Assembly: GCA_024635735.1 (NCBI GenBank)
Contig: JAGXII010000020.1
Coordinates: 1-24,918, forward strand
Direction of reading: 5' to 3'
Length of the DNA: 24,918 nucleotides
Origin: Christiangramia sp.
GTDB taxonomy: Bacteria > Bacteroidota > Bacteroidia > Flavobacteriales > Flavobacteriaceae
Position numbers and translations under genes: made by a program. Numbering within the stretch: the stretch's first letter is position 1; each line of letters opens with the position of its first letter. Below are positions 1 to 7,347 of the stretch, one piece after another. The notes under the pieces are model-generated. The model saw only the letters and a list, made by a program, of their open reading frames with translations. It ran no database searches and had not been told where the DNA came from.

Positions 1-1
1 A

Positions 2-478
2 CTTATAGGAGTGATCATGCTTATTTTTATTATGATCCCATGGGTTCAGAAAAAGCGCAAAAGTTTTGAGCTAAGCGGATTTAAATTGATATCAAAACTA
101 AAAAATTCCCTGGGTAAGGAACTCAAAAAGAAACGCCCTGATACTTTTTTTACTGTAGGCTTTCTAAACGGACTATTGCCATGCGGGCTGGTTTATATGG
201 CGGTGCTGGGTTCGGTTGCAACCGGAAATGCCCTTAGCGGCGGTTTGTATATGATGGTTTTTGGCCTGGGAACTATCCCGCTGATGACTACGGCGATCTG
301 GATAGGAAATTTTCTTTCGGGAAAAGTGCGACAGCACATTCGCAGGAGTATACATGTTTTTCTAAGTATTATAGCGGTACTTTTTATTCTAAGAGGATTG
401 GGTCTCGGGATTCCCTATATCTCACCAAAGGAGCATATTGAGGAGGTTGGAGCAGCATATGAATGCAATTCAACTTAA
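2..478 (+). CDS. TauE/SafE (DsbD_2-like) membrane protein, 5'-truncated
   Basis: The reading frame is open to the left edge, so the true start lies before the window and only the C-terminal ~158 codons are present. The visible part has a hydrophobic stretch, a basic cytoplasmic loop (KKRKSFELSGFK, then KELKKKRPD), then the hallmark segment GFLNGLLPCGLVYMAVLGS, a second Gly-rich helix (MMVFGLGTIPLMT) and a final helix before a short polar tail. The conserved N-G-LLPCGLVY block is typical of the small TauE/SafE or cytochrome c biogenesis (DsbD_2-like) proteins. In Bacteroidetes these usually sit at the end of the ccoNOP-ccoG-fixH cluster for cbb3 oxidase. Metal or thiol handling for oxidase assembly is the usual inference from that context. 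The oxidase genes themselves are not in this window, so the role is inferred, not shown. Confidence 0.75.
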   Translation, partial: LIGVIMLIFIMIPWVQKKRKSFELSGFKLISKLKNSLGKELKKKRPDTFFTVGFLNGLLPCGLVYMAVLGSVATGNALSGGLYMMVFGLGTIPLMTTAIWIGNFLSGKVRQHIRRSIHVFLSIIAVLFILRGLGLGIPYISPKEHIEEVGAAYECNST

Positions 479-506
479 CTAAAGATAAACTCAAAAAATT
501 TCAATT

Positions 507-644
507 ATGAAAATGCTTAAATTTTTACCATTAGTAGATTACGGTTTGGGAACCGGGATTATTATCGTATTCGGGATAGTTTGTATTGTGCTAATGCTGG
601 TGGTTCACAGTATGATCACCTCAGATAAAAAGAAGGATTACTAG
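507..644 (+). CDS. small single-span membrane protein (45 aa)
   Basis: A 45-codon frame starts at ATG 507 and ends with TAG at 642-644, 28 bases after the TauE/SafE-like gene. The protein begins MKMLKFLPLVDYGLGTG, has one strongly hydrophobic helix (about residues 18-36, IIIVFGIVCIVLMLVVHSM), and ends in a charged tail with KKKD. No cleavage site or lipobox is visible, so a single-pass inner-membrane peptide is the simplest reading. It resembles the very small accessory subunits or assembly peptides of terminal oxidases in size and shape, but I see no diagnostic CcoQ or CcoS motif. The codon pattern, the clean start and the close spacing make it likely to be real and co-transcribed with the gene upstream. 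I do not recognise the family, and no function is claimed. Confidence 0.6.
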   Translation: MKMLKFLPLVDYGLGTGIIIVFGIVCIVLMLVVHSMITSDKKKDY

Positions 645-657
645 GGGATTTCCCCTA
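642..657 (+). terminator. short hairpin at the end of the small membrane protein gene
   Basis: TAGGGGATTTCCCCTA is a perfect palindrome that overlaps the stop codon of the 45-aa gene. It can fold as a 6-bp stem with an ATTT loop. It is followed only by ATTTTC, so the U-tract is weak. It may act as a weak terminator or as a 3'-end stabiliser. Confidence 0.35.
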
Positions 658-950
658 ATTTTCGTCATAGTATTTCAGTGATTCGGAAAATAGAATTTTA
701 GTCCTTAAATTTACAATGTAATTATCTGTAAAAGGGTAATTCGAAGGCTAACTGGTTATGCGTTTGTATGACGGTTAGCCTTTTTTTATTTGTGTTTTTC
801 GCTAGAATGGCATTGAATTGAACGCTTTCGCTCATTTAACCATTGTTAATATCGTCTTAATAAAATCCTTCCAAAACTTTCTTAAACAGCTATTTATGAG
901 GGTGAGAATGCCTAAATTATTCCCAGTTTACATAATTTAAAATTTGAGAT
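645..950. other. 306-base intergenic region
   Basis: This gap contains the hairpin at 642-657, the strong terminator at 744-790, and then about 160 bases of AT-rich leader before the large regulator gene. I see no tRNA, no convincing protein frame and no clear GTTG/TAnnTTTG promoter. TAAAATTTG near 939-946 only resembles the -7 box, with one extra base. A 14-codon frame (896-940) starts with ATG but shows nothing to support translation. Confidence 0.6.
744..790 (+). terminator. intrinsic terminator
   Basis: AAGGCTAAC (744-752) pairs perfectly with GTTAGCCTT (774-782). Two further pairs, one of them T-G, extend the stem inward, leaving a loop of about 17 bases. A run of seven T at 781-787 follows directly. 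This is a convincing rho-independent terminator for the leftward operon read on the + strand. It lies 100 bases after the last gene, so the transcript has a long 3' part or a separate small RNA ends here. Confidence 0.8.
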
Positions 951-3900
951 TTGGGGCATTTTAAATTGAGAATTCTGTATTCCCTATTATTCGTTTTGGG
1001 AATTACCGGTAAGGTTATTGGGCAGGATGCAAGATCAGTTCAACGAGTTAAGTTAATCGAGCCTTTTATTAAGGCCGAAAATGTACAAATTCAACAGGAT
1101 TCTGAAAAGAATCTCTGGATAACCACGCCGGTTAAAATTCTCAGGTATAGCTCGGCTGAGGTTCATGATTACAACAAATTCCGCGGCGTACCGAAAGAGA
1201 TAGGGAGCGAGTTTATCGCCACTTATACCGATTCAGAAAATAAAATCTGGCTCGCGGGTAACCAGGGAATCGCTGTTTTCATACCAGAACAGGACTCATT
1301 TGAATTTATAAGCAATACTACAGGTCGCATTTACGCAATGCGGGAGGATGCCGGAAAACAACTCTGGATCGCAGCCGAAAATGGCGTTTTTAAACTGAAT
1401 ATCAACTCAGATAAAAAAGATTTTGGGCTTTCCAGATTTCTTTCAGAAAATACTATAGCGGCAGATATTGCCATTATTGGTAACCAGATTGTTTTTGCCG
1501 GTCCCAACGGTATCCTAACGATCAACCGTAAGTCGGGAAAGTTTGATAAGATAGATATGGGATATTATCAGAATCTTCAAATTACCAGTTTACTTTCGGT
1601 AGACGATTTTATTGTGCTGGGCACCCAGGAAAACGGGCTCTATAAAACAGATATCGAATTCAAGAATATTCAACGGGTTTATACCCTGCCATATGCCGTT
1701 GCAAATAAAGAAATCACCTCCCTTGAAAATTTTGAAGATGAGATCATTGTTTCCACCAATGGAGCGGGCCTTGTAAGACTTAACAAAGAACTAGAACTGT
1801 TAGAAGGTCCCGATAGCAAATATCCGGAGAATGTTTACGCGAGTTATCTCGATAAGCAAAACCTGCTCTGGATAGTAGCGAAAGAAGGTTTGTTTCTTCA
1901 GAATTTTGCCGGATTCGCCGTGGAAAGGCTTATGCATAATCCCGAGAAGTATTCCAGCCTTGGCGATGACTTTGTAACAGCGACAGAAAAAGATACACAG
2001 GGGAATGTTTGGTTTGGAACCGGAAAGGGATTGAGCATCTGGAATCCCGGGAATAACAGCTGGAGACATATCGAAAATCTCAATTTCACCCGTCAATTAA
2101 AAATGCCCGATCATATTACCGATATGGCTGCGCATGCAGAACATATGTGGGTAGCTACGGCAAATGACGGAGTTTATAAGATCAATATTTATACCTTACT
2201 TCGCGCACATTACTCGGTAGACGCGCTGTTTAAAACTCAAATTCAGTCGGCTAAGACACTTTTTATAGATTCACAGGAAAATGTATGGATTGGTGGCGAA
2301 GATGGCTATCTAACCCAGATAAAATCAAATTCTGATATCAGGAATTATCCTATCAAAGATGTACAGCAGATATCAGAACTTGGTCCTAAAAAGATTATCG
2401 TAGCGACCCGGTCAAAGGTGTATTCCCTGAATCCCGCTTCCGGCAGAATCACCGATATCAATAAGCTGAATGCGAGCAAAGGACTTTCATATTACGGAAT
2501 AAATGATTTCAAGATCACCAATACAGGCCTGGGAATTGTTGCTACAGAAGGAGCCGGGGTGTTACTCTATGATTTCGATAATGAAAAACTTGAGATCCTT
2601 AATGAAGAAAACGGACTTCCTTCAGCAAATATTACCGGGATCGAATGGCTTTCAAACGATGAGTTCTGGATAGCTACAGATAATGGTTTGGCCTATTACA
2701 ATAAGAATGAAGGATCTGTAAAGGTGTTTTCTGAACTTAATGGACTTACCACCAATGAGCTCACTACTCATTTTGAAAGACTTAAAGACGGTACTCTTAT
2801 TCTGGGAAGTACCAAAGGAATCAATATTTTTAAACCTAAAACACTTCTGGCTCAGAATGAATTCAAACCGGATCTTCGCTTTGAGAATTTTGTTCTCCCG
2901 TCTAAAGACAATAAAAAATCGAAAATAGCATTAGCCGGGAAAGATGAAATTAAAGTGAATCAGGATGCTGGATTCCAGATTACGTTTAAAGGTCGTTCCA
3001 ATTTAAATCCTGAAGCAATCAGGTATTCCTGGAAGCTTGAAGGGCTTGAAGAGGAATGGAGTAAGGAATCTACTTTTAACAGTGTAAGTTATTCCGGTCT
3101 CGCTCCGGGAACCTATACCTTTAAAGTAAGGTCAAAACTTGGAAATACCGGATGGACAACGCCAGAATCATTTAATATTGAAGTTGAACCTGTGGGAGGA
3201 ACCATAAGTACGGTCTATTTATTCATGGGAATAGGTGTCATTTCTATGGTTTTTATCTTCGCTTTTGTTTTTATTCGAAAATCCAGAAATGCCGATCTTC
3301 TCGCCAAAGCTGAATTAAGAAACCAACTGCAGAAAGAATTTAAGAAACCGGTGGAAAGTGCGGTACATTCTCTAAGCCAGATTTCAGCTTCTGCTGAGGC
3401 GGGGAATAATGAAGATCTGCAGCGATATGCGGCAAGATTTGATGAACTTTTCAATCAGATTCTCAATTTCAATTATGAGGAATCTGCATATGAAATTTCA
3501 AAAATTGACCTTCACCGTCACCTTCCTGAATTTATGAGTGACTTTGAGCCGGTTTTCGAAGAGAAATCCCTGGAGATGATGATCAATGATCAGTGGGGAC
3601 AGTCGGAATTCTTTTATAACAGGGAAATTCTGGATAAGATTTTCTTTAGCCTGGTTTCAGGAAGCGCCTGCTATTCCTTTAAAGGCGGTAAGATCATTAT
3701 CAATATTATAGAAACCAACGTGGGAGATCTTAAGCTGCAAATCACCGATAATGGCCGTGGAATTCCTGATGGAGAAATTAAAGTGCTGGAGAAGAAGAAA
3801 TCCATAAGCAATGATCGTAAGTATCGAAAATCAGGTCTTCACTACGTTCTGCAGGCAAAAGAGTTAATCCTGAAGAGTGGTGGAAGTTTTACCTACGAAA

Positions 3901-4805
3901 CAGAAAAGAATGAAGGTTCCACGTTTACAGCTGTCCTTAAGAACCGCAAGGGAGATTACAGGAAAGTACCGGAACGTGCAGCGGCGATTTTCAAAAATGA
4001 AAAAGCCAAGGGAAAACCAAAGACCGAATTTCCAAAAGAGCTGAATAACCTAAGTGAAAGCAAAATTCTTGTCATTGAGGATAACGTGGAAATACGTGAT
4101 ATGCTCCTTAAGAATATTGGCAGGTATTGCCAGGTTTATCAGGCTGCTACTGCCGAAGAAGGAATGGAAAAAGCGGGAATGATCTTCCCTGATATTATTA
4201 TTTCGGCTACGGTATTGCCAGATATGAACGCCTTCCAGCTTACTAAAATGCTCAAAAGAAATATTGGCCTGAACCATATCAATATTTTTATGGTTGCCGA
4301 TGATGATCTTGTGATTGGAAAGGAACAATTGGCAGGTCTCACAGAGGTTATTAGAAAACCTATCGATATGAATTTACTGCTAACAAAGGTTAGTAAAATT
4401 CTGAAGTGGCAGCAGGAATTGCGAAACTCCTATGTAAATTCATTTAAAGAAAATAAGGAGGTTTCATATCGCAGTGAGAGCGACGAGAAATTTATTGCCA
4501 ATCTTGTGGATATCATTATTCAGAATATCAAGAACGAGAATTTTAGCGTTCATGACCTAAGTGCAAAAATAGGGGTTAGCAGTAACACACTTTTCATGAA
4601 ACTTAAAAGTCTCGTTAACCTTTCGCCACAGGATTTCATGGAATTCACAAGGCTGAATTACGCCCGTGACCTTATGGAGCGTGGAGATCTTAATGTAATG
4701 GAGGTTGCTTATAACTCGGGATTCTCAAGTCCTAAACTATTCTACAGCTCCTTTAAAAAGTTCTATGGCCATATGCCCGGAAGTTCTGTAGAAAAACCAA
4801 CATAA
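951..4805 (+). CDS. HTCS-type hybrid sensor/AraC regulator with degenerate kinase and receiver
   Basis: This 1284-aa protein has the order typical of Bacteroidetes hybrid two-component regulators. A signal peptide ends near VIGQ (residue 25). A periplasmic sensor of two-bladed-propeller repeats follows (recurring LWIT, IWLAGNQG, LWIAAENGV, VWFGTGKGL, VWIGGEDG, FWIATDNGL). Then come a Y_Y_Y domain (about 670-745), a membrane helix (754-775), a histidine-kinase region (776-995), a receiver (1037-1155) and an AraC helix-turn-helix (1190-1280). The phosphotransfer residues are missing. The SHEFRTPL block reads QKEFKKPV, with Lys795 at the His position. The N-box Asn positions are Ser900 and Gly904. 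The receiver Asp is Ala1086 (IISATVLP) and the switch Thr is Val1115. DNGRGIP (933-939), acidic E1043/D1044 and K1136 remain. A stop at 945-947 rules out an upstream ATG, so the start is TTG 951 or TTG 966. It converges on the glucan operon, which it may control. Confidence 0.9.
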   Translation: MGHFKLRILYSLLFVLGITGKVIGQDARSVQRVKLIEPFIKAENVQIQQDSEKNLWITTPVKILRYSSAEVHDYNKFRGVPKEIGSEFIATYTDSENKIWLAGNQGIAVFIPEQDSFEFISNTTGRIYAMREDAGKQLWIAAENGVFKLNINSDKKDFGLSRFLSENTIAADIAIIGNQIVFAGPNGILTINRKSGKFDKIDMGYYQNLQITSLLSVDDFIVLGTQENGLYKTDIEFKNIQRVYTLPYAVANKEITSLENFEDEIIVSTNGAGLVRLNKELELLEGPDSKYPENVYASYLDKQNLLWIVAKEGLFLQNFAGFAVERLMHNPEKYSSLGDDFVTATEKDTQGNVWFGTGKGLSIWNPGNNSWRHIENLNFTRQLKMPDHITDMAAHAEHMWVATANDGVYKINIYTLLRAHYSVDALFKTQIQSAKTLFIDSQENVWIGGEDGYLTQIKSNSDIRNYPIKDVQQISELGPKKIIVATRSKVYSLNPASGRITDINKLNASKGLSYYGINDFKITNTGLGIVATEGAGVLLYDFDNEKLEILNEENGLPSANITGIEWLSNDEFWIATDNGLAYYNKNEGSVKVFSELNGLTTNELTTHFERLKDGTLILGSTKGINIFKPKTLLAQNEFKPDLRFENFVLPSKDNKKSKIALAGKDEIKVNQDAGFQITFKGRSNLNPEAIRYSWKLEGLEEEWSKESTFNSVSYSGLAPGTYTFKVRSKLGNTGWTTPESFNIEVEPVGGTISTVYLFMGIGVISMVFIFAFVFIRKSRNADLLAKAELRNQLQKEFKKPVESAVHSLSQISASAEAGNNEDLQRYAARFDELFNQILNFNYEESAYEISKIDLHRHLPEFMSDFEPVFEEKSLEMMINDQWGQSEFFYNREILDKIFFSLVSGSACYSFKGGKIIINIIETNVGDLKLQITDNGRGIPDGEIKVLEKKKSISNDRKYRKSGLHYVLQAKELILKSGGSFTYETEKNEGSTFTAVLKNRKGDYRKVPERAAAIFKNEKAKGKPKTEFPKELNNLSESKILVIEDNVEIRDMLLKNIGRYCQVYQAATAEEGMEKAGMIFPDIIISATVLPDMNAFQLTKMLKRNIGLNHINIFMVADDDLVIGKEQLAGLTEVIRKPIDMNLLLTKVSKILKWQQELRNSYVNSFKENKEVSYRSESDEKFIANLVDIIIQNIKNENFSVHDLSAKIGVSSNTLFMKLKSLVNLSPQDFMEFTRLNYARDLMERGDLNVMEVAYNSGFSSPKLFYSSFKKFYGHMPGSSVEKPT

Positions 4806-4827
4806 ATTAAATTTTGCCCTGACGAAA

Positions 4828-4859
4828 AAGCGCCTGTACGGATTTCCATACAGGCGCTT
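4828..4859. terminator. bidirectional terminator between the regulator and the GH31 gene
   Basis: AAGCGCCTGTA (4828-4838) and TACAGGCGCTT (4849-4859) form a perfect 11-bp stem with a 10-base loop. On the minus strand it is followed by TTTTTC, a good U-tract for the glgE operon. On the plus strand GTTATTTATT follows, which is weaker. It lies between the two convergent stop codons at 4805 and 4883. Confidence 0.85.
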
Positions 4860-4882
4860 GTTATTTATTAATGGTTGTGGAA

Positions 4883-7282
4883 CTATCCTACCAGATGGAT
4901 CTCACTGAAATCTTTATTAACGATCATAGTTTTTTCCTCCGGATTGAATTGAACCACTTCTGGTTTCACCTCTTCGTTTTCAAAGAATATTTTCTTGATC
5001 TGGAAAGGAAAGCCGTGGAAATGTAATTTGAAGTTGGTATAGGGCGCAGAATATTTGCCGTGTTTATGCTGCTGGATAATAATTTCTCCCTCTCTACCGG
5101 TAAATTTAAAAGTACGAAGGCTGAAAATTCCCTGTCTATAATCATACCCATCGTGGGAATCTTCATAGAATTCTGAATTTTCTTTACCCATTTTATAATA
5201 GATATCCAGGCTTAACTGTTCAATTTTCTTCTCATCTACATATTGCTGAACCGGATATTTTGGAATAATCGCACCTTCTTTAATAAAGATAGGCATAGTA
5301 TCTAATGGCGCGTCTACCCACAACTCCTTACCACCGGTAACTTGTTTGTCTGTCCAGAAATTAAACCATTTCCCTCGTGGAATGTACATTCTTCTACCCT
5401 GTACATTTGGTTCCTGAATTGGACAAACCAGTATCTGGTTTCCGAAGATAAATTCGTCAGATCTGTAATGGGTTTGTACATCTTCCTGATCATAATATAC
5501 CAGAGGTTTTAGTATTGGCAAGCCTTCCTGAATATATTTATAGAAAGCTGTGTATAGGTAAGGCAGCAACTGGTATCTTAACTCTACATATTTTCTGGCA
5601 ATATCAAGAACTTCTTCCCCAAAGAACCATGGTTCCTGTTCCCCATGATCTCCTGAAGAGTGTACGCGGCAGAAAGGATGGAAGATTCCCAACTGTAACC
5701 ATCTGGTATAAAGTTCTCCTGAAGGCTGTTCGGCAAATCCGCCAATATCAGAACCTGCGAAGCTCATACCGCTCATGCAAAGTCTTTGTATCTGTACGTT
5801 GGCAAGCCACAAATGCTCCCAACTAGCGACATTATCTCCGGTCCAGGTGGAAGTATAACGTTGACCACCCGAGTAATTCGCACGGGTAATGATAAATGGT
5901 CTTTTCGGGAAGTTAAATTTCTTTACACCTTCATAAGTAGAGCGGGCCATCTGCATTCCGTAGACATTATGAGCTTTTCTATGGCTGCATGGATGCCCGT
6001 CATAATCATGGCGAACATCAAAAGGGAAAGTCTTTCCCGGAACCTCCATTACGGCAGGCTCATTCATGTCATTCCAGATTCCTTTTACTCCAATTTCTCC
6101 AATTATTTCCCGGTAGAGACTGCTCCACCATTCCCGAACTTCAGGATTGGTGAAATCGGGGAAATAACATTCACCCGGCCATACTTTACCACGCATATAT
6201 GGGCCATCTGCTCTCCGGCAGAAATAATCCTTTTCCAGCGCTTCTTTAAATACGGGATAATTAAGGTCTATTTTAATCCCCGGATCAATGATCGCCACGG
6301 TTTTAAACCCATCCTGTTCCAGTTCCCTTACCATTCGTTTTGGATCCGGGAAATAATCTTTATTCCAGGTAAAACATCTAAACCCATCCATATAGTCTAT
6401 ATCCAGGTAAATGGCATCACATGGGAAGTTTAATTCCCTGAATTTAGAGGTGATCTCTTTTACTTTACTTTCGGGATAATAACTCCATTTACACTGGTGG
6501 AATCCAAGAGCCCACATAGGAGGAAGTTCTGGCTTTCCGGTAAGATCTGTATAAGTTGTGACCACATCGGTCATTTGAGGGCCATAAATGAAATAATAAT
6601 TCATTTCTCCTCCATCTGCCCAGAAACTGGTCACATTTCGTCTTTCATGACAGAAATCGAAATGAGTTTTAAAGGTATTGTCAAAAAAGATTCCGTAAGA
6701 AATTCCGCTGTGAAGCCCTATATAAAAAGGGACTGCTTTATAAAGCTCGGCAGTATCTTTTCCAAAGGCATACTGGTCGGTATTCCAAAGACTGAGTCTT
6801 TTTCCTTTCAGGTTAAAATTGGTAGGTTTATCTCCAAGCCCAAAGTAATTTTCCTGATCTCTTGAAGACTTACTCATTTTCACAAAATTCCCGCCAAATT
6901 CAAAGGTCTCCTCCCAATGGAATCCAAGTTCATCTTCCAGGACAGGTTTACCCTCAAGATCATACATTCCTACTCTGAGGTCTTCTTTGGCAACTTTACA
7001 AATGAATTTTTCGGTAGTAATCTGTACATGGGAGTCTTTGTCTTCTACCTGAAGCTGATTAAATCCGTGTGGATGATCTTCATCAACCGCATATGAAAAA
7101 TCGTTTTCAAATATTCCGTTGGTCGAATACCGGAATCTGAGCATGTTATCACGGAGCACTGTAATTTGAAGCCGTACCCCATTTTTAGTGATAAAATTGA
7201 TAGTATCCTGGTCGTGATCGAATGATATTAATCCGGTTGGGTATAGATTCCCCTTATGTTCAAGTTCTGTATTGGTAATCAT
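4883..7282 (-). CDS. GH31 family alpha-glucosidase, cytoplasmic
   Basis: This 799-aa glycoside hydrolase of family 31 releases terminal glucose from alpha-glucosides or short alpha-glucans. An N-terminal beta-sandwich (about 1-245) precedes a TIM barrel. The barrel carries the family signature GIWNDMNEP with nucleophile Asp405, and GSDIGGF with the acid/base Asp512, at a spacing normal for the family. RVHSSGDHGE and the C-terminal beta domains follow. The length fits GH31. No signal peptide is present (MITNTELEHKGNLYPTG), so it should act in the cytoplasm. It is the last gene of the glgE-mak-glgB operon, 65 bases after glgB. That spacing is wide enough for an internal promoter, though none is obvious. 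Its place suggests turnover of the glucan made by the upstream genes, or feeding of imported maltodextrins. Specificity (alpha-1,4, 1,3 or 1,6) cannot be read from the sequence. Confidence 0.92.
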   Translation of the reverse strand: MITNTELEHKGNLYPTGLISFDHDQDTINFITKNGVRLQITVLRDNMLRFRYSTNGIFENDFSYAVDEDHPHGFNQLQVEDKDSHVQITTEKFICKVAKEDLRVGMYDLEGKPVLEDELGFHWEETFEFGGNFVKMSKSSRDQENYFGLGDKPTNFNLKGKRLSLWNTDQYAFGKDTAELYKAVPFYIGLHSGISYGIFFDNTFKTHFDFCHERRNVTSFWADGGEMNYYFIYGPQMTDVVTTYTDLTGKPELPPMWALGFHQCKWSYYPESKVKEITSKFRELNFPCDAIYLDIDYMDGFRCFTWNKDYFPDPKRMVRELEQDGFKTVAIIDPGIKIDLNYPVFKEALEKDYFCRRADGPYMRGKVWPGECYFPDFTNPEVREWWSSLYREIIGEIGVKGIWNDMNEPAVMEVPGKTFPFDVRHDYDGHPCSHRKAHNVYGMQMARSTYEGVKKFNFPKRPFIITRANYSGGQRYTSTWTGDNVASWEHLWLANVQIQRLCMSGMSFAGSDIGGFAEQPSGELYTRWLQLGIFHPFCRVHSSGDHGEQEPWFFGEEVLDIARKYVELRYQLLPYLYTAFYKYIQEGLPILKPLVYYDQEDVQTHYRSDEFIFGNQILVCPIQEPNVQGRRMYIPRGKWFNFWTDKQVTGGKELWVDAPLDTMPIFIKEGAIIPKYPVQQYVDEKKIEQLSLDIYYKMGKENSEFYEDSHDGYDYRQGIFSLRTFKFTGREGEIIIQQHKHGKYSAPYTNFKLHFHGFPFQIKKIFFENEEVKPEVVQFNPEEKTMIVNKDFSEIHLVG

Positions 7283-7347
7283 AGTCTTACACTCTTTAAA
7301 AGAAAGTTACAAAAGAAGCTTATTCCATTGTAAAATTATAGACTTGT

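Noticed and set aside
896..940. A 14-codon frame (ATG to TAA) in the leader of the large regulator
   Set aside because: It has no special codon content such as an attenuator run and no paired hairpins. It is likely to be chance.
5786..6433. A 215-codon open frame on the + strand inside the GH31 gene
   Set aside because: It is antisense to a gene with intact catalytic motifs and its translation has no recognisable domain. It is a shadow of the coding frame.
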